From NCBI GenBank assembly GCA_029207755.1, contig JARCOQ010000007.1, positions 41,187,656 to 41,251,655 of the forward strand: 64,000 nt of DNA, read 5' to 3'. The translations under genes and the position numbers were made by a program. Below, piece by piece: positions 32,364 to 45,900 of this stretch (positions within the stretch are counted from its first letter, which is position 1; each line of letters begins with the position of its first letter). The notes beneath the pieces were generated by a model. It worked only from the letters and a program-made list of their open reading frames with translations, was not told the origin of the DNA and did no database searches. This DNA comes from Chamaea fasciata (lineage: Eukaryota; Chordata; Aves; Passeriformes; Sylviidae).

Positions 32364-35300
32364 GTGAGTCTGCGCCCCGGCTCCCATCCCTCACCGCTGC
32401 TGGCGCTGGCGGGGTTGGGCGGCCCCGCCGCGTGTGCCGGCACAGGCCGGGCGGGGGTCGGGTCAGGGCGGCGCGGCTGCGCCGAGGCGCCGGGCCTGGG
32501 TAACCAAGTGCCTTTTCCCACAGAGGAGCTGAAGGAATACTTCTCCCAGTTCGGGTCGGTGCAGAGGTGCCAGCTGCCCTTCGTGAGTACCCGCGCGTCC
32601 TCCGGGCCGCAGTTCGTGTCTTCTCGGCCGCTCCTGCGGCTGAGGCCTTGCCCCGAAGCAGCTTCCTCGGAGCTGCGGTCTGGACGCCTCGTCTTGAACT
32701 CTAGAGAGGTTTTCAGTGCTCTCTACCCTTAGCTCCTTCCAGGAGCGCCGCTGCTTGTCTGCGAGAGCTCGGCCTTATTGAAGCGTAGTGGTTTCCATTG
32801 GCTTTCTAAGAGTTTTACAACGTACATCCTTCACATCCTGTTGATGTTGCAATTTCTGAATAATTAATCTAAAAGTGCTTTGAGCTTCTCTGTCATCGTG
32901 TTACCATTCTTCTGACAGAGAATAAAGTTGTTGTGTGCTTGGTCTGACTGGCCAAAAACTGAAGGTGTGGGTATGAACCTACCGTCTTTTCCTGATGTGG
33001 ATTCAGACCCCATCCAGACTGCAGGGCTAACACAAAACCCAAAACCTCTGCAGGGTGCTGCCAGTACCTCTGTCATTTAGGCTGTTTATCTTCTGAGTGT
33101 ATAGGTCGAGGATCATAGTATCTAGTGCACTTTTCTAGAGATGAACAGTCAAAAAAATGTTCCTTTGCAGGTAAATTGCAGGCCATTGTTGAAAGTATAA
33201 AGGTTCTGTCTGCTTGTGTTTCTCCACGTGAAGTAATCCTGTTAAATCAAGCTCAGTGTGTAGTGAACTTCAGTTAGTAATCTGATGGGTTTACTCTCTG
33301 TTGAGGATTAGTTTGGAAATGGATAAAGTTTGAAATAGGCTGGTTGTTTTGAACTCTTTCAACTTAGGTGCCTGCCTGTCAATGTCAATTTTTTTCCTCA
33401 AGCCCAGGTCACACTGCACTGTTTTGTTGCAAAGTGTCTGGTAGCTTACCACAAACCCGTCTCCATCACCAATTCAAGTGATGCATGTGTGTACGTTTAG
33501 ATTCAGTGATTACTTGAAGAGTTTCATTAATGCTTAAAACCCAGAAGTACAAAAACTATCAGTGTAGGACAGCCTAATTTAGACACCACTGTGGTACTAA
33601 AACCAGGCAGTACCTTGTAGGTGGTTTGGAAGTGTTGCCAGTTATGCCTGATGATGAGAGTGGCTGAGCTGTTGTGGGCTTTGAGTGGGATCAGAGTGGG
33701 GTAGAAGGCACTTGGATACACCTGGGTTTTCCTCATTATCACCTGTTTATTGACACCTGTCTTTTCTGACTGGCAAATTATTTCTAAACATAACTTTTTT
33801 CTTTTCAGTACAGTTAGTGCTTTTCATTCTGAATTGCCTTGTGGTTGTGTAGTGTCTTAAGAAGCTGTGTTATCTTCCTGAATGTTTTTCAAGTACTGTG
33901 GCCATTTAAATGTCAGTTCTGTTAGTACTGGCTTATTAGTAGATAAGTACTGCAGTTTGAAACTACTGTCCTATTCCAGGCTTTAACTGTATCTTAAGAT
34001 TTTGTTTGTTACTATTGCTAGATTCAAATTGAAAGGGATGTAGAACAGCCTTGCTAGATCTAGATCCCCCATGCTGTCACTGACAGCAAATGTCTTAGGG
34101 TGAAAAAGGTTCCTGAAACAGCAAGTGTGCCAGTTCCTCTGGTAATTTCTGAATCCTTAAATTCAAAATCAGTAGAACGTTTTTAACAGCCTATGTAATT
34201 ATTTCCTGTAGTAATTGCATTTTGTTTTTTTAACTGGTATCTAGGACAGAGATACAGGCTTTCACAGACGTTATTGCTGGATTAAATTCTCAACTCCAGA
34301 AGAAGTTCAGAATGTGTTACAGAAGGACTCTCACATTCTTGAAGGTTCCAAGGTAAAGTGCTAATTCCTTTGATGAAGTAGTGGGACGAGCTGACTCCAA
34401 TTCTGCCTTCAACTGGACATAGTAACATGAAAATATTACCATATTCTTTCGAAGAGTGGTTAAGGATTTTGTCACTCAATTTGATGTGTTCTAAATCATT
34501 ACCACTTCTGGTTATTCACTCCTCTCAACTTGAGTTGTTAGGGGTCAAGATCATAAGAGATACCAGAGATCACACTCAAGAGACCAAAAACTTGTGCTAT
34601 GCCCAAGTAATGTGAATGCAGTAAAACTGTTTGGGATTTGCTATGCAGTGAGTTTGCAACGCAGGTTTCTGCAGGTGGGTTCCAACATCTGATCTGGGTT
34701 TTGAGTGACAGGCAGAACATGATAAAGAAAGTGATGTGAAGCTTCCAACTTCAGTGAAATTTATTTTTCTTCAGCTGTGATTTCATACAAGAGAAATCAG
34801 CTGCTTGCTTTCATGTGTTCAAGGCAACTATGAATTTGCTTCAGTGTAGGGTCTTGTTATCTCCATTTTTAATTTTATGTTAGTAAAGGAAAAAATACAA
34901 GACTTTGGCAATCTCAGTGCATTAGTGTACAATATGGAGACAGCGTAATGGTCTCGTACACATACAAAAGTGTCTGTCCTTGATGGGTCAGCTAGAGCCA
35001 GACTGTATCCTCCAGCTCCACTCCAGCACAGAAATAGAGCAAAGCCGTCTCACTGCTTTCCCAATATTTAGGGTGCAATGGTGGTGACAGAGAAGGAATA
35101 AAGAACAGTGAGTCAATGGCTGCCCAAAGCTATTGATTTATTAACAGCTCTCATGTCAAAATAATTCAAAACTTGCATCTGGTCTGTTCCCTAAATAGGG
35201 GATTTTCTTACAGACTTCCATGTGCTTCAGCTGATAAAACTACTTAGACAGCATAGCACAGAGTGAAGTCATGAACAACAGGCAGGCTGGTGTATCAGTC

Positions 35301-36203
35301 AGTTAGTTCAAGCTTTTGATTAATTAATAAGAATTTTTAATATCCTTTTGTCAACTAGTTTCTTATTTTGAGACTTCAAATGCTAGGAGATAGTAAAAGG
35401 AATTGATGAGAGACTTCAGTGATGCAGTATTTTGAGTGTGGTAACGTATTTCACTTGCCATCGTTCATATTACTGCACAAGTCACTGTTAGTTTTGGTTA
35501 CTTCAGTACCTATTCCCAAGAAGAACCAAGTTCCAACTGTGGTACCAAAATGGGAGCAGAAATGACTCGTTAAACTGGGATTAGATTGGCAGTAGGCTGG
35601 TCCTTCATAAATTGTGCTGAACTAGGATGTTATCTGTATGCAATTATCAAATTAGTTACTAGAAATAGCATAGTATTTAGTGTCAATTTCCTGGAAATGT
35701 TTGCTGCTTTTTATTCTTGACGCTGTAAGGATAGCCACATGCACTTAACTGCCTAGGCTTCAAAGACCATACTCTCACAAGAGGTGCAAGCTAAGAGCCT
35801 TCTTTATAAAGAAATAAAAAGCAGAAGGCAAGCAGTAGTTATTTTCATTTCTTAAAAAATGCAGGCTTCTCTAAAATTCGTGATCAGTTTTCCCACTTTT
35901 TTCTAGGCATTTTATTAATTCCAGTTGAAAGCAGAAGCTTTTAAGATGCATTTTGCTGGTACAACTGGCAATTGCTGTGCATATATATTCAACTTTCCTG
36001 TCAGGAAAGCCCTGGCTTGGGGCTTATGAAACTGAATTGGTTATAAACATTTCAGCTTTCCATATCAATGTTCTGGGTGATCAGAAATGAAAAATAACAA
36101 ACCCTCTTGCTTAGCTAATTTCAGTAATTTCCATTGTTTTCAGCTTGCTCTCCAACAGCAGAGCCGTAAAAGACGCAGTCAAAGAAAGAATCCACGTCAG
36201 TGA
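32270..36203 (+). CDS. SLIRP: SLIRP, mitochondrial RRM protein (four coding exons)
   Basis: Join of 32270-32363, 32524-32582, 34245-34352 and 36144-36203 gives 106 codons plus stop (human 109). SLIRP is a small RNA-binding protein that pairs with LRPPRC in the mitochondrial matrix to stabilise mitochondrial mRNAs; a nuclear role with SRA RNA and hormone receptors is also reported. A basic leader (AVREAGRRSRR) fits mitochondrial import. One RRM follows: RNP2 IFVAEI at 20-25, the helix ELKEYFSQFG, and RNP1 RRYCWIKF at 59-66. Exon junctions are GT-AG and in frame, with DRDTGFHR matching the human DKETGFHR loop. The C-terminal exon encodes a strongly basic tail (SRKRRSQRK), unlike the acidic DDEKKDF end of human SLIRP. 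It shares a promoter with ALKBH1 and a 3' end with SNW1. Confidence 0.94.
32524..32582 (+). CDS. SLIRP: SLIRP coding exon 2
   Basis: Residues 32-51: KELKEYFSQFGSVQRCQLPF, matching human QLKEHFAQFGHVRRCILPF in register. Acceptor TTCCCACAG, donor TTC|GTGAGT. Intron 2 (32583-34244) holds no recognised element. Confidence 0.95.
34245..34352 (+). CDS. SLIRP: SLIRP coding exon 3
   Basis: Residues 52-87: DRDTGFHRRYCWIKF carries RNP1, followed by STPEEVQNVLQ (second helix) and the ILEGSK turn. Acceptor GGTATCTAG, donor AAG|GTAAAG. Intron 3 (34353-36143) holds no recognised element. Confidence 0.95.
36144..36203 (+). CDS. SLIRP: SLIRP coding exon 4 (last)
   Basis: Residues 88-106 and the TGA at 36201-36203. 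The first few residues (LALQ) can take the place of the last RRM strand (human VQVH). The rest, with SRKRRSQRK, is basic. Acceptor TTGTTTTCAG is strong and the frame follows directly from exon 3. Confidence 0.88.
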   Translation, partial: LALQQQSRKRRSQRKNPRQ

Positions 36204-36218
36204 GTGGTGGAAGGAGGC

Positions 36219-36224
36219 TTTATT
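36219..36224 (-). terminator. SNW1: SNW1 poly(A) signal, inside the SLIRP 3' UTR
   Basis: Plus-strand TTTATT gives AATAAA on the minus strand, 540 bases beyond the SNW1 stop. I saw no other canonical AATAAA or ATTAAA on this strand between the stop codon and this point. Cleavage would be expected close to or inside SLIRP exon 4. Confidence 0.75.
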
Positions 36225-36246
36225 TCACTAAGTGTAAAGAAACTAA

Positions 36247-36252
36247 AATAAA
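36247..36252 (+). terminator. SLIRP: SLIRP poly(A) signal
   Basis: AATAAA 44 bases after the stop codon, followed by a GT-rich stretch (GAGTGAGTACTTGTTTT) suitable as a downstream element. The 3' UTR would be only about 65-75 nt. Confidence 0.8.
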
Positions 36253-36763
36253 GATTACTGAGAAACTATGAGTGAGTACTTGTTTTACAACAGAATCCAG
36301 CTGTTTCCCCTCCCTTGTTCAAATGAACTGTAATAGCCACACTAAAACACAGAATCATTAACACCCCAGCATCTGTTACAGCATAAGATGATCATTATAT
36401 ACAGCAGGAAAGCCTTTAACAGATCAAGTCAAAGTTTTAGCTACCTACAAAACATAAAGCTGTAGGAAGGGGGATACATTCTTACCCTGAGATGCTGGGC
36501 AATGGGGAATCAGGAAAGTGAGAGAACTTGCTAAAGAATAATTAATTCCCTTATGAAATGTTTCAAAGTGGTGTCCATGTCTTCTCTCTCCTCGGGTAGC
36601 TGTCCTATGTAGAAGAATCAGTGTGTGTGTGTGTATAATCCACTCGGCCAGAGTTGTGAACTACTGTGTTACAATGTCATCCTGTACACCCAGTATGAAA
36701 AATCCTTGTGCATGAAGTCCAGGCTTGCAGTCCATTTCCCTACCTCTCGAGGAGCAGAGGCAT

Positions 36764-36968
36764 TCAGTCCTTCCTCCTCTTTTTGCTCTCATGCTCGTGT
36801 TCCTTAGGGCGGCTGCTGTCCGATGGCCGTTTGGAACCACCGTGTTGCTTGGCTTCTTCCAGAAACTTGTCCAAACCAAATGGATCCTCCTCAAACTGAA
36901 CTGGTCCATCTCTGCCCCTGCCTCTGGTGTTACGATCCGAGTTAGAAAACTCTTTGTCAGGAACAAAC
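36764..36968 (-). CDS. SNW1: SNW1 coding exon 14 (last)
   Basis: From FVPDKEFS through GPVQFEEDPFGLDKFLEEA to KKRRKD and the TGA at 36764-36766. NTRGRGRD replaces human RRQRGRE, accounting for the extra residues. The 3' UTR runs on to about 36200. Intron 13 (36969-37044) is only 76 nt. Confidence 0.97.
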
Positions 36969-39900
36969 CTGCAGGAGAAGATGATTATCAGTTGACTGTT
37001 TTCACAGTTCTAATTAAGAATATTTCTTAAATTTATTTCCTTACCTGTTGGTCTTTATTCGAGCCTCTAGATCATCACCATACATGTCCTTATCCACATT
37101 TTTACTTGGCCTGTAGATGTTTTGGGCCATATCCTTGCCACTTCTCCAAGGCTGGTCATAAACATTATAAATTTCATCCTCTCCTCCAGCAAAGCCACTG
37201 TCCATACCCTGTGAAGAACAGCCGAATAGCACAAGTTAATTGACAAAATGTCACCTAACTTATTTTAATGACAAAATACACTGATGATGTTACACAGTTA
37301 CACAAAGATGATACAGTATGATTTACAATTGATTTCAAGTGACTCCAAGCACTTAATGAGGACATGAGTGGGCTTGGGTCTGGGATTAAGTCCAGAGAAT
37401 GTGACATTACAAGCTTCAGTCCTGCTCTTCCAGAGAGCAGCAGGAAGGATTATGGGCCATCCATGTTTCAGAATAATGTGTCATTTCAGTCTGCCCTGCA
37501 AGTACAGCTGCCTGTAATAGCTAAGTACAACCATATAGAAATGTGTATTATTCAGAATTTCTGGAAAACATCATTTAAGCTGACTGATCCAAATCACACA
37601 CAGGCTTATATAAACTCTGAAAGTAGAAGTGTCTGTTCATTTTTGGTTCATCAGCTTTCCCTTCTTGCCTGCAAGTCTTTCACTGGAGACATGAAAAAGA
37701 GTGATTGACAAACTGCAGGTCTATTGAGGGATTTGCTGAAGCCCAATCTATTTTGTCATCTCTGAATAGTATAAAATTCAGGGAAAATAAATGTTGCTGT
37801 TAACTGTTTATATCTTCAGAAATATTAACACAAGCAGTATTGGGAATAGAAAGTATTTACTTCGCTTTGAAAGCAGATTTCCTATTCAGTCAGTACATGT
37901 GTACGAGAGAAGAAAATGAGGTCACTGCAGCTTGAAGGCAAAATAGCTTTTCTCCCCACACCCAAGTGAGAAAAAAAACAACAAAACCCCTTTAATCCAG
38001 CTATACACTTAGAATATTCAGGTGGTTGTTTTTTTGTTTTTTGTTTTTTTAAATAGGCTCTGGATAAAGGAAATCAATAGTTTGCTAATCACTTATGTAA
38101 AGAATTTTTTTCTGAATGTATCCACACCAACCACGAGAACAGGCTCCCTTTAGTATTCTAGCTGTACCCACAAAGGAAGGATGAGCATGCTCTCATAGAA
38201 AGCTACACAGCTGTGAAAAGGTATTTTACCTTGCTCTGGTTGAAGAGCCTCTGGTCATATTGGATTTCATTGGATGGCCTGGGGTTGGGTACCCCCAGGG
38301 CAATAACTTCACTGATGTCTCTGTTCTCATTTCTTTGCAGCTTTGACCTGAATTAAAAATTTGAAAGTTTTATGAGGTCAGTAAACTATACTTGTTGACA
38401 TGCTCAATTGCAACCCAATCCTGTATTTCTTGCTAACTATTTGCTTCAGGAGCCAGATTTTGACTGCTGTTCTTCCTCATTAGATACCATTTAAAATTTG
38501 TCTCCTGGCAAAGGAAGCATTTGGAAAAGTTATGTACAGCTGGACATGACATTTAAATTTGCTTTCCACTATCTGCAATTCACATCAAGCTGACTCGGTT
38601 TAAAATATCATATTTATTTTTTGCAAGACTCAGTGCAGTTAGATTCTGGAAAGGCCAAGCAATCCAATTTCAACATATTAGAGACTTTAAGCATCCAGAA
38701 ACCATTGGCACTCAGAAATCTCAGTGGCTTCAGCTAATAAGAGACTTCAGCATACCTTCATAAATCTAAGCTTACTTAAAATGAATAGCTTCAAGAAACA
38801 TAGCCACTATTGGTAACTCTGGTCTCACCAAAATTAGAAGATTCAGGTTTCAATCTCTGCTGTCAACATGTTAATTAAACCTGAACATACTGAAGTCCTG
38901 CTGAAGAAAAACCCACCCAAAACCAACACAGCACACCCCTCTCTCCCATTCACATGGAAAATTCTACGTTTTGAAGAGAGTACTCCAGTATTTTAACACC
39001 TTTTCATACAGTGAACAAACAGGGCTTCTTACCAATGACTGTCTCCACAAGACACAATTCAGGCACTTACATGGAGAAAAGCAAAGCCGAGTAATAGGTT
39101 GCCTAGTGGGGATGGCAGTGCCAGTACAGGAATAGACCAGCTTTTTTTGTGACTCACCTTTTATCAGGGGCTGCTCGGGAAAGATTTCTGTCATGCTGTC
39201 TCTCTTTGCGCCGGTCATGTCTGATTTCATCTCTTTCTCTAGCTTCTCCATCCTCTGAACAAGTACAAGATTGCTCATTATAGACAAATATTTGAGGTTT
39301 GAATTAATTATGCCACAGACATTGGCACAGTAATTCAATTCAGTACTCTTTTACGGAAGAGTAGTGACCCTTAGCACTATTTAAAATGTTACACTTTAAA
39401 TAAACTGAACACATGAACACCACAGCTTTCTTATGCACCAAGCAAGTGACTGTCCTTGGTAAGTCAAAGCAGACATAACCTAACAGCTGTGTTCTTCCAA
39501 CTTTCAAGAGCTTAGAATAATTGTCTAGGGATTAATATCCTAAAACATTTACAGATCATTATGTCATAATTCTAAGCATAAAAATACCATTGAAACATGC
39601 AGAGATTTAAGTGTTTTGAAGAACATTCTGTGATGCAGTATCAGTGATGAAGAAACTACTCAGGTTGGAAGGGAGTCTAATTCACAACCTCCTGCTATCA
39701 ATGCTGAATTCAAACCACTTGGTCAGGGCTTTTCCCCGCTCAGGTGAGGAAAACCTGCAAGGACAGAGACTGACAGATTTCCTAGGCAACCTGTTCCACT
39801 GCTGTTTGTCCTCATGGTGAAATTTTTTCTCCTGACACACAGTTGAAACCTCCTGCTTCAACTCTTGATCACTGTCTCATTCTTCCACTATGCAACTTGG

Positions 39901-42900
39901 TGAAGAGCTCTGATAATCATTTAGGGATCATTGTGGGATGACCTGGTGGGTAACCTTCCCATTATCTGGCCCCAATGGCACATCATCTCCTAGCAGAACA
40001 AGCCTCATTCTCTCAGCACCTCCTGAACAGGCAGTTACTTGAGCCCCATGACCATCCTGATGGCCTTCCACTGAACTGACTCCCATTTATCAGTGTCTTT
40101 CTTGTACCTGGAGGCCCATAACTGCACAAAGTATTTTAGATGCAGTCTAACAGGGCACCAATACAAGGAAATTATTACTTTCTTTGACTTACTGGTTACA
40201 TTCCTGCAGAGGCAGCTTTGCATGCCCTTAGCATTACTGTTGCCAGAGCACGCTGCTGGCTTATATTCAGCATATTGTCCACTACAACTCCTGGGTCCTT
40301 TCCAACAGAGTGGCTCTCCAGCTGGCCAGCCCGCAGCCTGTTGGTAAGAGGTTAGTACATCCCAGCTGCAGGATTTGGCATTATATGACCATATCCCTCC
40401 AGCTTCTGGAGAGATCTTAACTGCTTTCTAAGTTCATAATCTTGATTTTTGAAGTGTAATTTCAATCAGAACATAAGACTTATCACAATGGAGACAATAT
40501 AGTTAGGTTGGTAGCAGGGTTTTTAAAGGCCTACTGGCCAACAAAATTGCAGCTCTGCAAGATCAGTTACAACAGTGCAAGAGCCAGAATACTCCATTTA
40601 CCACCTTTGAAAACTTAAAGATGGTTTAGTTCTTCTAGACAAAGCTGCCCTTCATCTGCCATAAGCTTAAAAAAGTTTATTTGGAACTGTCCATGAAAGC
40701 CATCACTTGCACTGATGCCTTATTAATTCCAAAATTCTCAGTGTCCTAAACCTGTATACCAACATACTGATGTGAGGTTCAAACCTGCATCCCATCAAAC
40801 CAGCTAGTGAATTAACCAATAAAGACACGAACTGATGTTATACTTACAAATTTCACCTAGTATTTAGATATTTTAAATTCTCAGATTATTGCTCCAAACC
40901 CACACTTCATAGTGTTAAAAAAAGCCATTGCATCTTAATAACAAAGAAATGTACCTTTTTCAACATGGGTTTTGATCCCTGCTCTTCTCTCCCTGGCTTT
41001 CTGAGCCATTTCTCTGAGCTTTTCTTCATGTTTCTCCTTTTCTTTCTGAGCCATCTTCCTCTCCACCTGGGCACGCATCTCTACTGCCTCACGAGCCTGC
41101 ACAAGTAAGATATGGTTAAAAATAGAGAAAGTGTAGCACCTGGGATACAAGCAGATCTTTCATGGAGGTAGACAGTAAACAGGACAGAAATCAAGCCAAA
41201 ATTAGGAAGCTCAAAGCCTATCAACCACAGCAGTTAGAGCTGAGACACAAGACCCATGACTTCCAAAAACTTAACCCCCACTGAGCCCATGATTCAGAGA
41301 TAGTGTGGATAAGGCCTAATGTTAGCAAAGAAGCAGGACAAATCAAAAAGCTATAGCCTATTCACAGCTGATTTTCTGAAGGAAATTAACATACAAAGAT
41401 GGTGAAACTATATGCAACAGAACAGTTTAAAGAACTACCTGACCTTTCTGTCAGCAATATAGAGCGCCTCAGCAAGTTTGGCAAAGTTTTCATTAATATG
41501 AACAGTCTGCAATCCTCTGCCATCTGCAGCCAGACGTTTATCTAATGGAATGGTGTAACCCTACAGTAGAAAGAGAGGGGCAGTTAATCACAAACAGTAC
41601 TTGTAATAACAGGCATTATTATATTTGTTGGGTAAGAAAACAAAAACACACAGAAAACTCACAGCCCACCATTATGCCTCAATGGATCTCCTTTTCATAT
41701 GTACTTCAAATTCTTGCCAGGTAATACAAAGCTTCACTCCAATTCCACCCTCCCACCAAATCCCAATCACAGCTTCCCTTCAAGGTTCATCTTAGGACAA
41801 AGGACAGTTTCCAAGTGATAAGGTCCACTTTTTGCTTTGTGTTAAGAAGTACAGATAATTGCTTCTCAAGTCTCTAAGCTGTTTTACCATTTTTTGCTTA
41901 ATAATTCTTTTACCTAAACTGTATCCATACTTGTTAAGAGATTAGCTGATTCAAAACGAGAAAGTAAGGGACAAGGCAGCCAGCAAAAGTAAGACATACT
42001 AAATGCCAAATTTGTTTTCCAAAGCCGAAACTCAAAAATTATTTATAGATCATATTTTAAGATTTTTTTTTGTGAGCTTTACAAAATTTTTGCTTTGGTT
42101 TTAGCATCTGTAACCTAAAATTTGATCTCCTAATTAGCGTCAGTCCCAGTTAAACAGCTGTGTTGGGGTAGGGAAAAAAAGTAACATCCAAACATGCAGC
42201 TTTTCCTTCCTCCATTTGAAGAGGCTGTCTCAGGACAACAGTTTAGTACGTTTCAGAATGATTAGACCAGTTACTGCAGCAAAAAAATTCTCCCCCCTCT
42301 AGGTGCATAAACTAAATGACTGATAAAAATCAAAGGGACAGGACATACCTACTCAAACAAGGAACAAAAATAGCTAGCTGATCAGTGATAAAAATTAATT
42401 AATGAAAGAATGCAACAAGGAAAACTTTCCAGAAATATGAACTGCAATATTAAAAAGAAACATGCTTGGGTCTCTGATACTCTGCTCTTTTTCAGTTTAC
42501 ATGGCTTTACTTTGCAACCTTGAGAGATTTGGACTTTGGACTGCACTATTATGGGGATTTTAACTAATATAAATTTTTCCTCTCCAAATTTATAATCTCT
42601 GCCATGAAGTAACATATTCACCCTCAGTTCTATACTCTCAATTGGACAACCCTTATTTGCCAAACTGAAGAAAAATGAACTGTATCATCATGTGTTCTCT
42701 ATGCTGGAAGCAGCCAGTTTACCTAACTCTGTATGTTTAAAATCAGTATAATTCAAGCTTAAATCATTCACGGAAGTTTCCCATCAGAGTGCAACATTAG
42801 AAAAATAAATTGACGACAACTTAATTACCTTTGCATTTTTCCAGTTTGAAATGCATGGAGGAATTTTCCACTCTTGCTGCTCTTTCACAGTCATCTGATT

Positions 42901-45900
42901 TAAGAGAAGAAGCAAAGTCATCTTCAGATTTACAGTAAAAGGAAATACTGTTTTCTTTCTCAAAAGCAGCTATGAAACTATTGAAGTAAGTTAGAGTAGA
43001 AAGTTCAGGACTCCAGAACAAAATCCCAACTCCTCTTAGCAAGCAGTAAGATTACAGAATCAAGGAATGGTTTGACTGGAAGGGACCTTAGAGCTATCAG
43101 CTGGTTCCAAACCCTCTGCCATGGGATTTATTTTTGCACTGTATCTTTGCCAATACTGAATAAAGTCCCGATGGCTCTTCAGCATCCTCTTAAGCTTTCA
43201 TCACACAGGCCTTACTCACAGCCAGCTTGTTACCATCTGCACATTTAGCAGCTATTCAAGTTGTACCAAACACCACTACACTCATCTCTCAGAAGGAGCT
43301 AACCCTTAATGACACAAGTTAGTGTTATTAAGGATTAGCTTAACAATGCTAAAAGCACTGTTAACAGTTGCTAAAAGCCTTGGTCAACTCATTCATGCCA
43401 TGAACAAATTCAGCAATGCAGCCCTGCATAAAATGTATGACACATCTACTCAACCTTTGACAAGATAAATAAAAAGACAGGTACTTTCAGAACTGCCCCA
43501 ATGAAAAACAAAGAAAAAAAGCAAACCAAAAGATTGCACTGGGCACCCAGTTTATCACTTAACATCACATCAAACGATCAGTAAGGAGAAGGTACATAGA
43601 AATGAACTAGATCAAAGAAGAATATCTGGGCCCACCTAAGCATTCAAAACTGAGAACATTACGGCATTTCATACCTTTCTACTTGGAGAGTGCATTACAG
43701 GTGCTGGAGGAGATGGTGGTCCTCGTGGAATCTTCTTGTTAATTCTGAGCAATTAAGAAAACAATTACAATCAGCATGTTGCACAGAAATACACTTCAGA
43801 ATCTTCTATTTGCCATGAACAAGCTGTGAATACTTACTTGAATCTTGGAGGCTCCATAGGGTCCTTCTGCATTTCCACCATTCTAATAACTCTCTGTTTT
43901 GCTCCAGAGTTGAATGCAACTCCTTGCTGCGATGGTGTGTACCTGAATAAAACAGAGTGCTCAGTTCTCTGCACACAGCTAGAAATTCCCTTCCCACCTC
44001 CATTTTCACTCAGTTCACTGCTCTAGCTGTGGTTTCATTTTATGCAGAACAGTTTAAGACTATTCCACTATGAATGTCAGAAGCAGGTAACTGCACAGAT
44101 GAGTGCAGACTCAGTTACACCAGAGAGAATGTAATTTCTCTTCAGGACTATATTCTCCTATTTCAACCTAGATTTTGAAATAGAAGAAAAACGAGTACAG
44201 TACACACAGGTTGTCACACTACTCCCTACCTATGTTTATGAAGGGCTGCTGTCTTCTTACTGTTCATTAAGAACCTCTTCACATGCTTTTTTCAGAATTA
44301 ACCTCAAGCCAAGTGTAACCCTGCTATGAAATTTTATGAGTTTGAAACAGAAAATTATCATAAATAAGTAGTAGCCTCCTCATAATTCCAATTGTTTCCA
44401 ACTGCTCATTTTCTGTGAAGGAAGAACTTTGTTACTTGTCTTGTTGTGGCTTGAAACTTGCAGTAAATACTTCACTTCCAGGGCAGCATCATTAATGGTG
44501 ATCCCTGGCAAATCGGTGTTTTGTTGCTAAAACAATAACCCCTCCAAAGTGCTGTAACTCACGAAATGTTAAAGACATATTTCTACACACTTCAATATAG
44601 GTGATCATTAGTGGGTTAATTCAAAATACAGAAGCCAGTTTCATATCCCTTACAGAAGAATAGAATTCAAGAGGAATTTCTGCTCTCAGAAATTCAACAG
44701 GTATGCCGATTTGAATCTACTTTGTATATCACGACATCTTACATAAATACCAGCACTACATACCGAATGTACTGTGCAGGAGCTAGTTTGTCGGCAGCTC
44801 GAACTGGCATGGCTGCTGCAACTTTTTGGGAGACTGATTTTTCCAAGGCTGCTCTTGTCTTCTCTGTTATCTGAAGAAAAAATACCACAGTGTACATCTC
44901 ATCCCATTGCAAGACATAAAGCATACCACTGCTAACTAGGCACAGCAGTGCATACAATACCTCTCTAATTGCTTCCTCATCTGGTCTTTGTAGCTCAGGA
45001 TCATCCACATTCATGACCTCTTTTGGCACGAGATCTGTGTACTTGCTGTAAATAACCTGGAAGACATTAGATTTTAGTAGTGCTGGTGAACAGGAATAAA
45101 CATACATACATCAAAGGAAACGTTTCAGGCTTAGACTATACTTTGAGTACTAATTAAAATTAATATACAACTATAAATGTATTACAATTACATGCAGTTC
45201 AATTACTCTCATAGAAGCCCTGGTTACACATTTAGTCCAGACCCCATTTTACAGATGGAGTAATCGAAGAAACAAAGCAATCTGATTAAATATAATTGTG
45301 TAAGTTGCTCTCAGAACTGGCATTAGACAGCAGTTTTCTGCTTCCCATTCCTAGTATTTTCTTTTTTTAGGGACCCCAAACTGATAAAACCCCATACATT
45401 TTTGCTTGTATTTCAAGGATTACTCAAGAATTTGATACATGTATTTTCCTGCATCTGGATTTTTTTCATTTAATTATGTTTACTGTTTTCATGAAAAAAT
45501 AAATACTTGAGAAATCTGGTCTGACACTTTCCTTTATATAGGTACTTGAGTTTTCACACAACATGCAGCTAGCTGCTGGCAGCTTTAAGTTCCAATTTTA
45601 AATACAGGGAAAGAACACTATTAAGTGGCTTCAGGGAAAAATGTATTGTATTACATTAATACTTCACATGTATTCAACAAAATAGGAAGTTTTACTTCAA
45701 AGGATTTTAAGTCAAGAACAATTATTTCAAGTTCATTGTACAGTACATGTCCAACTACAAAATTAACCTGTAGCCTCAGCATTAATTAACCACACAAGAG
45801 CCATTTTCTGCTTCTCAGCCTTCACTCAGATGCTGAATGAAGGACATCTGAAGAGAAGTGTTCCTCTAAGGTACTTAACTCATAAGTCCAAGTGTCTTGC

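Larger units (their letters stand above)
31900..32580. promoter_or_regulatory. Bidirectional CpG-island promoter of ALKBH1 and SLIRP
   Basis: Only 65 bp (32205-32269) separate the two start codons, so both transcription start sites must lie within this gap or inside the opposite gene's first exon. The gap holds a GC box (GGGGCGGGGC, 32217-32226) and a CT-rich block. It has no TATA or CCAAT box. Each start codon sits in a YY1/TISU-like element, mirrored about the gap. Confidence 0.9.

Noticed and set aside
32205..32387. In-frame upstream extension of ALKBH1 to an ATG at 32387
   Set aside because: It would run antisense through SLIRP exon 1 and the shared promoter, has GC-rich chance composition, and other ALKBH1 proteins begin close to the GEDAF segment.
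32079..36203. An operon-like or fused ALKBH1-SLIRP unit
   Set aside because: The genes are on opposite strands with separate starts; the link is a shared promoter only.
45220..45350. Possible MIR relic (TTTTACAGATGGAGTAA near 45250), and a similar one near 26285-26430
   Set aside because: Only a short core resembles MIR; too little to claim without an alignment.
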